DNA from: Pseudomonas fluorescens
Lineage (GTDB): Bacteria > Pseudomonadota > Gammaproteobacteria > Pseudomonadales > Pseudomonadaceae
Length of the DNA: 64,000 nt
Direction of reading: 5' to 3'
Assembly: GCF_004683905.1 (NCBI RefSeq)
Contig: NZ_CP038438.1
Coordinates: 434,001 to 498,000, forward strand
Shown here: positions 57,058-64,000 of the stretch, piece after piece
Layout of the letters: each line of letters begins with the position of its first letter
Position numbering within the stretch: position 1 is the first letter of the stretch
The notes under the pieces: model-generated
Told to the model about the DNA's origin: nothing
Database searches by the model: none
The model's input: the letters and a program-made list of their open reading frames with translations, nothing else
Made by a program: the position numbers and the translations under genes

Positions 57058-58594
57058 GCAGCCTCCAGTGTTGCTCGGCGATACGTTGCAGACACAGGCG
57101 CAATTCGCCTTCGAGTGCACGGTCTTCGATGACCGGCGGGAAGTCCTTGGCCAGCTCTTCGTGCATGGCGGCCAGCGAAGGTGGCAGCGCGCGTGCGTCT
57201 TCATCGCGACCACGCAGCCAGACGCCCTGATTGGCCGCGAGCAACGTGGCGGCGGCGACTTGTTCGGTCAGCTCCAGCACGCGAATCGCGTCACGGGCGG
57301 CGATGGTGCCCATGCTCACCTTGTCCTGGTTGTGACACTCGGTGGAGCGTGAGAACACGCTGGCCGGCATGGTGTTTTTCAGCGCTTCGGCGGTCCAGGC
57401 GCTGGTGCCGATCTGCACGGCCTTGAAGCCGTGATTGATCATGGCGCGATCCGCCGGGGCGCCGGACAGGTTGCTCGGCAAACCGTGGTTGTAGCGCTCG
57501 TCGACCAGCAGCGCGAGCTGCCGGTCGAGCAGGTCGGCGACGTTGGCCACCAGATTTTTCAGGCTGTCCATGGCGAACGCGATGTGCCCGCCGTAGAAGT
57601 GCCCGCCGTGCAGCACGCGTTCGGCTTCGGCGTCGATGATCGGGTTGTCGTTGGCGCTGTTGAGTTCGGTCTCGATGAATGAGCGCAGCCAGTTCAGGCT
57701 GTCGGCCAGCACCCCGAGCACGTGCGGGGCGCAGCGCAGCGAGTAGCGATCCTGCAGGCGATGCAGCGGCGCGGTCGGCGCGTCGATCGCCAGATCCTTG
57801 CGCAGCCACGCGGCGACTTGCATCTGCCCCGGATGCGGCTTGGCGGCGAACAGACGCTCGTCGAAGTGTTCCGGATTGCCTTGCAGCGCGACCACGTTGA
57901 GCGCGGTGATGCGCGTGGCCAGTTGCAGCAGATAGTCGGCGCGGGCGAAAGCCAGGCACGCAAGACCGGTCATCACCGCCGTGCCGTTCATCAAGGCCAG
58001 CGCTTCTTTCGGACGGAGCACCAATGGCGTCCAGCCCAGTTCGCGATGCACGTCGGCCGCTTGCCGGCGTTCGCCACGGAACAGCACTTCGCGCTCGCCG
58101 GACAGGGTGGCGGCAACATAGGACAGCGGCGTCAGATCGCCGCTGGCCCCGACCGAACCTTCCTCGGGGATCAGCGGCAGGATGTCGTGTTCGAGGAAGG
58201 CGTGCAGGCGCTCCAGCAGTTCGATGCGCACCCCGGATACGCCGTGACACAGCGACTGCAAACGCGCCGCCAGCACGGCGCGGGTGGCTTGCGCGTCGAG
58301 CAGTTTGCCGAGTCCGCAACCGTGGAAGGTGTAGAGATGACGCGGCAGTGCCTCGACGTGATGCAGCGGCACCGCGACCACGCAGGAATCGCCGTAACCG
58401 GTGGTCACGCCGTAGATCACGCCTTCCTTGTCCAGCAGCGAGTCGAGGAACCGTGCGCCTTTGGCGATGCGCTCGCGGTAAGCGGCGTCGCTCTGCAACT
58501 GCACGGGCGCCTGACGGTTGGCCAGGGCCAGCACGTCTTCGATGCGCAAAGGGCGTTCGCCGAAGGTTACCGGCTCATGGGTTGGCGTCGTCAT
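57050..58594 (-). CDS. MIO-dependent aromatic amino acid ammonia-lyase (HAL/PAL/TAL family)
   Basis: A 514-residue ammonia-lyase. The MIO-forming Ala-Ser-Gly is at 150-152 in GSVGASGDLTPLS, and the catalytic Tyr61 is in YGVTTGYGD. By alignment with histidine and tyrosine ammonia-lyases, the selectivity pair falls at F90-H91 (YTFHGCG). Phe at the first position is PAL-like while His at the second is HAL-like, so the substrate is uncertain. Within an APE operon it should supply an aryl starter (cinnamate or coumarate) rather than degrade histidine. It overlaps the acyltransferase upstream by 20 nt. Confidence 0.9.
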   Translation of the reverse strand: MTTPTHEPVTFGERPLRIEDVLALANRQAPVQLQSDAAYRERIAKGARFLDSLLDKEGVIYGVTTGYGDSCVVAVPLHHVEALPRHLYTFHGCGLGKLLDAQATRAVLAARLQSLCHGVSGVRIELLERLHAFLEHDILPLIPEEGSVGASGDLTPLSYVAATLSGEREVLFRGERRQAADVHRELGWTPLVLRPKEALALMNGTAVMTGLACLAFARADYLLQLATRITALNVVALQGNPEHFDERLFAAKPHPGQMQVAAWLRKDLAIDAPTAPLHRLQDRYSLRCAPHVLGVLADSLNWLRSFIETELNSANDNPIIDAEAERVLHGGHFYGGHIAFAMDSLKNLVANVADLLDRQLALLVDERYNHGLPSNLSGAPADRAMINHGFKAVQIGTSAWTAEALKNTMPASVFSRSTECHNQDKVSMGTIAARDAIRVLELTEQVAAATLLAANQGVWLRGRDEDARALPPSLAAMHEELAKDFPPVIEDRALEGELRLCLQRIAEQHWRLHA

Positions 58595-59522
58595 CGGTCT
58601 TCCAGAAAGGGTAAAAGTTGAACCATTGGTGCGGGGCTTCGAGGCAATAGTGACTCAGGCGCTGCGCGTAGCGGGTGGCCCACTGATGAATGACCTGCTC
58701 GCGCTCGCGGCGCGTCCAGGTCACGCTGTCGGCGAACGGCTCGAGGGTCAGGCGATAATGGCCGTCCGGTTGTTTCAGGCACATCAGCAGATTGACCGGA
58801 CACTTGAGCAAACCGGCCAGCAGCCACGGACCTTGCGGAAACGCTGCCGGGTGGCCGAGAAAATCCACGCTGACGCTGCGCCCGCCGTGCAACGGCACGC
58901 GGTCGCCAGCAATCGCCAGCCACTCGCCGCGCTCCAGGCGTTCGTGCAGTTGCAGCATGATTACCGGGTCCAGTTCGCTGACCTGAATCAGGCGCAGATT
59001 GGTCGCCCCGGCCTCGCCCAGCAAGCGATTGAACTGCTCGGCGTGCTTGGTGTGCACCAATACGTTCATGGTGACCTTTTCGCCAATCTCCGCCAGCGCC
59101 CGGCACACCTCGAGGTTGCCCAGGTGCGCGCCGACCAGCAGTTGCCCGCGACTGCCGCGCAACTGATTGCGCAGCAATGCCGGGTCGATGATTTCGATCT
59201 GCTCGATGCGCAGCTTGCCGTTCCACACGTCGAGCTTGTCGAGCAGTGAATCGGCGAACGCCATGAACTGGCGGAACACCCGCCAGTAACTCGGTCGCAA
59301 TTCGCCGCGGTTGCTCCAGTCGGCCAACCGTTGCTGGTATTGCCAGGCACTGTTGCGCGCGGTACGGCCGAACAGGAAGAAGTACAGGACGATGCCGTAC
59401 AGCAGCGGACTGAGCAGACGCCGGCCAAGCACCTTGGCGGCGAACGCGGTGAATTTCATCAGCAGGAAGCTGCCGCGTTCTTCGCGGTCGGCCCAGTGCT
59501 TCTTGTCGGTCTCGACGCTCAT
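58575..59522 (-). CDS. LpxL/HtrB-like acyltransferase of the aryl polyene operon
   Basis: A 315-residue membrane-associated acyltransferase with an N-terminal hydrophobic segment (LLYGIVLYFFLFG) and the catalytic H-x4-E motif in GAHLGNLEVCRA. The LLAGLLKCPVNLLMCL segment matches the late lipid-A acyltransferase family. It may attach the polyene to a glycolipid or lipid anchor. ATG 59522 overlaps the glycosyltransferase stop by 4 nt (ATGA). Confidence 0.88.
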   Translation of the reverse strand: MSVETDKKHWADREERGSFLLMKFTAFAAKVLGRRLLSPLLYGIVLYFFLFGRTARNSAWQYQQRLADWSNRGELRPSYWRVFRQFMAFADSLLDKLDVWNGKLRIEQIEIIDPALLRNQLRGSRGQLLVGAHLGNLEVCRALAEIGEKVTMNVLVHTKHAEQFNRLLGEAGATNLRLIQVSELDPVIMLQLHERLERGEWLAIAGDRVPLHGGRSVSVDFLGHPAAFPQGPWLLAGLLKCPVNLLMCLKQPDGHYRLTLEPFADSVTWTRREREQVIHQWATRYAQRLSHYCLEAPHQWFNFYPFWKTDDDANP

Positions 59523-60253
59523 GTGCGCCACCGGCGCCAGAGGATGACGGGCAGGCGCAGCAGCATGCCGAAGAACAACCGGGTATGCATGCTGGAAATC
59601 AGCGCGTTGTCATGGAACAGACGGAAGTGCGAGACGCCGTCCAGCGGGTAATGCACGCTGGTCTGCAGCCAGCGCATCGGCTGGTTGCGCCACGCCAGGC
59701 GCACGAGGATGTCGGAGTCGAAATCCATACGCTTGCCGACCCGCGCCGAGTCGATCACCGCCAGCGTCGGGGCCAGCGGATAGACGCGAAAGCCGCACAT
59801 CGAATCGCGGATCTGCAACGACAGCGTGTTGATCCAGACCATCACGTGGGTCAGATAACGCGCATACAAACGGCCATTGGGCACGCTCTCGTCGAACAGC
59901 GGATAACCGCAGATCATCGCCTCCGGGTGGGCGCGGGATTCCTCGACGAAACGGGCGACGTCGTGCAGGTCGTGCTGGCCGTCGGCGTCAACTTGCAGGG
60001 CATGGGTGAAGCCCAGACGAGCAGCTTCGCGCAGGCCGGTCATCACCGCGCCGCCCTTGCCCTGATTGAGGGTCAGGCGCACCAGATGCACGCTTTCGCG
60101 TTCGGCCAGCGCATCCAGCACTCGCGCGCAGGACGGGGTGCTGGCGTCGTCCACCAGAATGCACGGCAGCCCTTGGGCGAGCAGCGCGTCGACCACGGTG
60201 CCGATCGCGGTTTCATGGTTGTAGACCGGAATCACGGCGCAAGGGTTATGCAT
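59519..60253 (-). CDS. Family 2 glycosyltransferase of the aryl polyene operon
   Basis: A 244-residue GT-A glycosyltransferase: NPCAVIPVYNHETAIGTVVD at the N-terminus, ILVDDAST, NQGKGGAVMTGL and the metal-binding QVDADGQHD motif. It resembles dolichol-phosphate-mannose synthase-type enzymes and could add a sugar to the pigment's lipid anchor (inference). ATG 60253 is chosen because GGGG lies 9 nt upstream; that ribosome site abuts the edge of a palindromic repeat. An ATG three codons earlier has no spacing to GGGG. Confidence 0.87.
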   Translation of the reverse strand: MHNPCAVIPVYNHETAIGTVVDALLAQGLPCILVDDASTPSCARVLDALAERESVHLVRLTLNQGKGGAVMTGLREAARLGFTHALQVDADGQHDLHDVARFVEESRAHPEAMICGYPLFDESVPNGRLYARYLTHVMVWINTLSLQIRDSMCGFRVYPLAPTLAVIDSARVGKRMDFDSDILVRLAWRNQPMRWLQTSVHYPLDGVSHFRLFHDNALISSMHTRLFFGMLLRLPVILWRRWRT

Positions 60254-60268
60254 TGACGACATCCCCAC

Positions 60269-60379
60269 TGTGGCGAGGGAGCTTGCTCCCGCTCGAGTGC
60301 GCAGCACTCGCTCGCAGTTTTGCGTGAACCGAGTTTGGGGCCGCTTCGCAGCCCAGCGGGAGCAAGCTCCCTCGCCACA
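60269..60379. repeat. Palindromic repeat (TGTGGCGAGGGAGCTTGCTCCC type) inside the aryl polyene operon
   Basis: TGTGGCGAGGGAGCTTGCTC at the left and its exact inverse at the right (GCGGGAGCAAGCTCCCTCGCCACA), with an inner inverted GAGTGC-GCAGCACTC part. It fills almost all of the 128-nt gap between the ligase and glycosyltransferase genes. It looks like a mosaic of the TGTGGCGAGGGG family and the REP GAGCTTGCTC core. Confidence 0.87.
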
Positions 60380-60381
60380 GG

Positions 60382-62061
60382 TTATGCATCGGCGGCTCCT
60401 AGCAGGATTCGTCCGCTGGAGCAGGTCGCGGTGTCGTTGCGGTAGGCGAAATACAGTTTGCCGCGCTCGGGATCGAAACGCAGGTGCAGCTGGATTTCAT
60501 CGCCAGGGCGCACCAGTTGCTGGAATTTCAGCACTTCCATGCCGGCAAATTTGCCGGCCAGGTTCAGCAGTTGTCGGCCAAGGTTCAGCGCCCATTCGAC
60601 CTGTACCACACCGGGCAGCACCGGGGCCTTGGGGAAGTGGCCGCTGAAGTAGGCCAGGTCCGGCGGAACACTCAATTGCAGGCTCCACTCGCCGTCGGTT
60701 TCGACCTGCTCCAGCACTTCCGGAGTTTTCGGCCGTGGCGCCAGCAGCAGGGCTTCGATGTCGGCCTGCGGCAGCTTGCCCTGGCTGTTCAGCGGCAGTT
60801 GCCGCACCAGACGCCAGCGCCGGGGCAAGGCCAGCGCCTCGCAATGCTGGCTCAGGTGTTTGCGCAGGGCTTCGGTCAGGCTGCGACGACCGTGTTCGCG
60901 CAAGGCAAACAGGCCGGCGTCGCTGAGCACCAGCAAGGCGCCAAGTACCGCGCGGTTTTCCTGAACCACGCCCAGCCGTGCTTCGGCGACCCACTCGTGG
61001 GCGACCAGTGCCTGTTCGAGCATCGGCAGGGAGATGCGCTTCTCTTCGAGTTTGACGATACGGTCCAGCCGCCCGAGCAGTTCGAAACGCCCGTCGGCAG
61101 CGATACGCGCGGCGTCGGCGGTGTGCTCGACATGCCCGGCCGGCAGGTAGGGCGAGGCGATCAGCAGGGCGCCGTCGCTGTCCTGGCTTAGCTCAACCCC
61201 GGCGAAGGGCTGCCACAGACTGGCGCCCTGACGCCAGGCGATACCGCCGGTTTCCGAGCTGCCGAGGATTTCGGTCGGCCACTGTTGCAGGCGTTGCTGC
61301 AGGCTCTGTGCCGCGTCTGCGGGTAAAGCGCCGCCGGAGGAAAACACCCGGCGCACGGCGCTCAGGGCCGGCCAGTCGAGGTTGTCGCCCATGCGTTTGA
61401 GCAGTGCCGGGCTGCCGACCCAGGCGAAGGCCGGGTGTTCGCGGCTGGCGCGCTGCAGGTCTTCCGGAAACGCCAGTTGCCTGCGCACGAACGGCCGTCC
61501 GGCGCACAGCGGCCACAGCACCCGGAACAACAAACCGTAGATGTGCTGGGTGGCGACGCTGCCGATGATCCAGGCTTCTCCCAGATCCGCGCCCCACAGT
61601 TGCTCCAGTGCTTCGACCTCGTTGGCCAGTTGGCGCAGAGTCTTGTCGATACGCTTGGGCTCGCCGCTGGAGCCGGAGGTGCACAGGCTCAGGCGGCACT
61701 GCTCGAGGTCGAGTTCAGCACCGGGCAGGGCCGGCTGCAGCAGATCGCTCAAGTGAGCATCATCGGGGTGATCGCTCAACCACAGATCGACCTCACTCGA
61801 CCAGCGCTGGCGGGTCTGCGCTTGCAGGTCGGAGGGCAGCAGGACGGCGACGCCCGCGCGCCAGGCGCCGAGCAGGGCGATGGCGAGGTCGGCGGCATCT
61901 TCCAGATGCACCGCCATGCGCTGCACGCCGCGTGCCTGCAGGCCGGCGGCAACGCTCAGCGCCTGCTCGCGCAGTTGCGTGTGGTCGAGCGCCGGGGCGG
62001 CGCTGATTGCGCGCTCCGGCAGGGCCTTGAGCAACAGTTGCTCAAGTTTTATCCAGTTCAT
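60382..62061 (-). CDS. Adenylate-forming ligase fused to a hotdog dehydratase
   Basis: The 559 residues form two parts. Residues 1 to about 445 are an AMP-binding ligase with the P-loop [11 protein letters not shown] (about 127-137), [10 protein letters not shown] and [15 protein letters not shown]; it should activate an aromatic acid and load it onto an acyl carrier protein. Residues about 455-559 are a FabA/FabZ-like dehydratase with [20 protein letters not shown] (His near 473). As I recall, the two activities are encoded separately in the characterised E. coli system. It overlaps the COG4648 gene upstream by 4 nt. Confidence 0.9.
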   Translation of the reverse strand: MNWIKLEQLLLKALPERAISAAPALDHTQLREQALSVAAGLQARGVQRMAVHLEDAADLAIALLGAWRAGVAVLLPSDLQAQTRQRWSSEVDLWLSDHPDDAHLSDLLQPALPGAELDLEQCRLSLCTSGSSGEPKRIDKTLRQLANEVEALEQLWGADLGEAWIIGSVATQHIYGLLFRVLWPLCAGRPFVRRQLAFPEDLQRASREHPAFAWVGSPALLKRMGDNLDWPALSAVRRVFSSGGALPADAAQSLQQRLQQWPTEILGSSETGGIAWRQGASLWQPFAGVELSQDSDGALLIASPYLPAGHVEHTADAARIAADGRFELLGRLDRIVKLEEKRISLPMLEQALVAHEWVAEARLGVVQENRAVLGALLVLSDAGLFALREHGRRSLTEALRKHLSQHCEALALPRRWRLVRQLPLNSQGKLPQADIEALLLAPRPKTPEVLEQVETDGEWSLQLSVPPDLAYFSGHFPKAPVLPGVVQVEWALNLGRQLLNLAGKFAGMEVLKFQQLVRPGDEIQLHLRFDPERGKLYFAYRNDTATCSSGRILLGAADA

Positions 62062-62603
62062 TTACGGCCTCTTACCCGTTGTCGTATCAGCCATTCAATG
62101 GCAAACATCAGGCCGATCAATCCGTAGGAGATCAGGCCGGTGTACAACATCCACCAATCCAGCGGCGCCCACAGGGTCAGGAGCGCGGCGCACAAACCGT
62201 TGCAGAAGAAAAACACGCTCCAGGCCACCGTGACCTGGCGGGTGTAACGGATCGCTTCGGGCGGCAATTGCGGCTCGCGCAATCGCGCCAGACGCTCGAC
62301 CATCGGCGGCCCGTATTTCAGGCTCAGGCTGAACAGCACCAGCATGAAGCCGCTGATCAGCACCGGATACCAGCGCAGCAACAGCGGACTGTCGAACAGC
62401 GCCAGCAGCAGGCAGAACCCGATCGCCACGCAGGCCATCCAGCGGCTGCCGGGCTTGCGTTCGCCGGTCAGCGCGCGCGCCAGCCACAGCCCGCCCAGCA
62501 GCAGTCCGAACTGCCACGGGGCGAAGTGCTCCATGCCGAAATACACCGCAAAGGGGTACAGCAGCCCCGCCAGCAGCAGGCCGAGGCCGATCAATCGGCT
62601 CAT
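62058..62603 (-). CDS. COG4648-type membrane protein of the aryl polyene operon
   Basis: A 181-residue integral membrane protein with about five helices (LIGLGLLLAGLLYPFAVYFG at the start; FGLLLGGLWLARAL; VAIGFCLLLALF; ISGFMLVLFSLS; and two in the last 60 residues). This protein type recurs in APE clusters next to the carrier proteins; its function is not established. It overlaps the genes on both sides by 4 nt (ATGA). Confidence 0.78.
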   Translation of the reverse strand: MSRLIGLGLLLAGLLYPFAVYFGMEHFAPWQFGLLLGGLWLARALTGERKPGSRWMACVAIGFCLLLALFDSPLLLRWYPVLISGFMLVLFSLSLKYGPPMVERLARLREPQLPPEAIRYTRQVTVAWSVFFFCNGLCAALLTLWAPLDWWMLYTGLISYGLIGLMFAIEWLIRQRVRGRK

Positions 62604-62854
62604 GCGGCCGGTTGAACCAGACGGTAGACCGCCTCGACCACGTCACCGACGGTGCGCACCGATTTGAATTCTTCGGCGGCGATTTTCTTGCCGGTCTGGC
62701 GTTTGATGTGATCGATCAGGTCGACCGCGTCGATGCTGTCGATCTCCAGATCCTGATACAGGTTGGACTCCAGGCTGATCCGCGCCGGATCCAGTTCGAA
62801 CAGCTCGACCAAGGCATCGCGCAGGGTGTTGAAAATGTCGTCACGAGTTTGCAT
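62600..62854 (-). CDS. Acyl carrier protein of the aryl polyene operon
   Basis: An 84-residue four-helix carrier with the phosphopantetheine-attachment serine at residue 40 in DLEIDSIDAVDLIDHIKR. It carries the growing polyene chain. Two carrier proteins in a row are typical of APE clusters, where they take different roles (loading and elongation). It overlaps the COG4648 gene by 4 nt and follows the other carrier gene after 9 nt. Confidence 0.93.
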   Translation of the reverse strand: MQTRDDIFNTLRDALVELFELDPARISLESNLYQDLEIDSIDAVDLIDHIKRQTGKKIAAEEFKSVRTVGDVVEAVYRLVQPAA

Positions 62855-62863
62855 GGTCCGGTC

Positions 62864-63124
62864 TCAAGCTGCCTGTTTTGCCGTGACGAACGCCGCAAGG
62901 CTCGCCACATTGGTGAAGTGGTTACGGGTGTCTTTGGCGTCGGCGTCGATCTTGATACCGTACTTTTTCTGGATCGCCAGACCCAGTTCCAGTGCGTCGA
63001 CCGAATCCAGGCCCAGGCCTTCGCCGAACAGCGTCTGCTCGTCGCCGATGTCGTCGACGCTGATGTCTTCGAGGCCCAGGGCGTCGATGATCAGCAGTTT
63101 TATTTCACGGTGCAGATCGCTCAT
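62864..63124 (-). CDS. Second acyl carrier protein of the aryl polyene operon
   Basis: An 86-residue carrier starting MSDLHREIKLLIIDALGLED with the attachment serine at residue 41 in GEGLGLDSVDALELGLAIQ. It is clearly different from the 84-residue carrier (for example GLDSVDA against EIDSIDA), suggesting different partners. ATG 63124 overlaps the upstream acyltransferase by 20 nt; the longer frame to 63166 lies within that gene. Confidence 0.93.
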   Translation of the reverse strand: MSDLHREIKLLIIDALGLEDISVDDIGDEQTLFGEGLGLDSVDALELGLAIQKKYGIKIDADAKDTRNHFTNVASLAAFVTAKQAA

Positions 63125-63914
63125 CTTCGGCGAGCTCCTTAATGTAGTAAGAGTGCAAATAATCATTGAGCTTGCGCGAGGCCTGCGGTGCCGGGCCTTG
63201 CGTGGCGAAAGTCTGTGGATCTATATCGGCCCCGACACGAAAACTGAAGTGCACGCGGCGGTGGGGGATGCGATACCAGGGTTCGGCCTTGGTCAGGGTG
63301 GTCGGATTGACCTTGATGACCACTGGCGTAAGGATTTTCGCACCGCGCAGGGCAATCGCTGCAGCCCCCCGATGAAAGGCTGGCGCCTGACCAGGTTGAG
63401 TGCGCGTGCCCTCGGGGAAAATGATCAGGGTCTGGCCGTTTTGCAGGGACTCGGCGGCACCGTCGAGCATGTCCATGCTGCCGTCGTTGCTGATGTATTC
63501 GGTACTGCGCAGCGGGCCGCGGGTGAAGGGGTTTTCCCACAGGCTTTTCTTCACCACGCAATTGGCCTGGCGCACCAGGCCGATCAGGAACACCACGTCG
63601 ATCAGCGACGGGTGGTTGGCGATGATCATCTGCCCTGGACGCCCGAGGCGTTCGGCCCCTTGAATGTCATAAGTCAGCACACCGGTGCGGGCCATGAACC
63701 GCACGAAAAACCAGAACAGCCGACTGACGGTTTGCCGTGCGCGTTGACGATGCCTGAGCGCGTCACCCGGCAGACAGCCGAGCAGCGGAAATACCAGCAA
63801 GCGCAGGCACAACCCGCCGAGCCCGAACAGGGTGAAACTGGCGGCGGTGGCCAGCAAGCGCCAGTAATAGGCGTCGCGGTTCTTCTCGGTCACGGGTTGC
63901 GTTGCCAGGTCCAT
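63105..63914 (-). CDS. PlsC-like lysophospholipid acyltransferase of the aryl polyene operon
   Basis: A 269-residue 1-acyl-glycerol-phosphate acyltransferase-like protein. It has a membrane-inserted N-terminus (YWRLLATAASFTLFGLGGLC, LLVFPLLGCL), the H-x4-D motif in IIANHPSLIDVVFL and the FPEGTR motif. In APE clusters such enzymes are thought to place the aryl polyene on a lipid head. ATG 63914 (MDLATQPV) is preferred; ATG 63941 nine codons earlier would overlap the preceding gene further. Confidence 0.88.
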   Translation of the reverse strand: MDLATQPVTEKNRDAYYWRLLATAASFTLFGLGGLCLRLLVFPLLGCLPGDALRHRQRARQTVSRLFWFFVRFMARTGVLTYDIQGAERLGRPGQMIIANHPSLIDVVFLIGLVRQANCVVKKSLWENPFTRGPLRSTEYISNDGSMDMLDGAAESLQNGQTLIIFPEGTRTQPGQAPAFHRGAAAIALRGAKILTPVVIKVNPTTLTKAEPWYRIPHRRVHFSFRVGADIDPQTFATQGPAPQASRKLNDYLHSYYIKELAEDERSAP

Positions 63915-64000
63915 ACACGATTTTTCCAGGCATGTTGGCAATGGGTTTGCTGACCGAGCAGGGCGCGCAACAGATTCAGCGCGTGTGGCCAGTGCGCTTT
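63890..64000 (-). CDS. C-terminal end of the next upstream operon gene (cut by window edge)
   Basis: An open frame enters from the right edge and ends at the TGA at 63890, giving 36 residues ending THCQHAWKNRVWTWQRNP. It overlaps the PlsC-like start by 25 nt, in keeping with the overlapping style of this operon. By position in known APE clusters it could be the small ketosynthase-like 'chain length factor' protein, but the fragment is too short to identify. Confidence 0.5.
   Translation of the reverse strand, partial: KAHWPHALNLLRALLGQQTHCQHAWKNRVWTWQRNP

Noticed and set aside
57050..58594. The ammonia-lyase as HutH of histidine degradation
   Set aside because: No other hut gene is nearby, it is embedded and overlapped in the APE operon, and its selectivity pair is F-H rather than the S-H of histidine lyases.

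Overview
This GC-rich window reads as a chromosomal segment of a Pseudomonas of the fluorescens group. The evidence is the gene order (tat-hisEI-ubiBJE-pha cluster-hslUV-argS-priA-rpmE; ponA/pilMNOPQ-aroKB-gltBD-hemE) and the many intergenic REP palindromes of the GTGGGAGCGGGCTTGCTCGCGAA type. No rRNA, tRNA, CRISPR array, prophage or insertion sequence was found. All calls come from reading translations and motifs; no database search was run.

Region 1 (1-6.3 kb): the end of a minus-strand run holding tatB (cut by the window edge), tatA, hisE, hisI and the ubiquinone genes ubiB-ubiJ-ubiE. The plus strand then carries a small PHA-system protein gene and the phasins phaI-phaF. Region 2 (6.5-11.8 kb) is the medium-chain-length polyhydroxyalkanoate cluster phaC1-phaZ-phaC2-phaD on the minus strand, converging on phaIF. 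Together these genes make, coat, degrade and regulate PHA granules. Region 3 (12-20 kb) holds a DUF971 protein, the HslUV protease, an FtsN-like SPOR protein, argS and priA (minus), then rpmE and a secreted thermonuclease-like protein (plus). The rpmE terminator lies inside the signal-peptide codons of the nuclease gene. Region 4 (21-25 kb): NADP-malic enzyme, a 0.2-kb palindromic repeat, and penicillin-binding protein 1A.

Region 5 (25.4-41.2 kb) is the type IV pilus assembly operon pilMNOPQ, followed by aroK, aroB and a DamX-like AAA/SPOR protein, then gltBD behind a clear sigma-70 promoter, then hemE. Region 6 (41.2-46.4 kb) is more mosaic: an AT-rich cytochrome b561 gene, an MFS transporter with a divergent LysR regulator, and two related exported proteins separated by a PemK/MazF-like toxin gene with no visible antitoxin.

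Region 7 (46.4 kb to the right edge) is the main accessory system: a tightly overlapped minus-strand operon of at least 19 genes with the hallmarks of an aryl polyene (APE; xanthomonadin/flexirubin-like pigment) pathway. It encodes two acyl carrier proteins, a ligase fused to a dehydratase, a MIO-type ammonia-lyase, ketosynthases, a ketoreductase, a second dehydratase, a thioesterase, two acyltransferases, a glycosyltransferase, a LolA-like carrier, an MMPL exporter, a lipoprotein, a methyltransferase and a FAD halogenase-like enzyme. It also contains a CPA2-type cation/proton antiporter, which I do not recall from described APE clusters. The operon has two sizeable gaps, and each is filled by a repeat palindrome. 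The antiporter, the halogenase/methyltransferase pair, the ligase-dehydratase fusion and the unusual F-H selectivity pair of the ammonia-lyase are the points most worth a second look.
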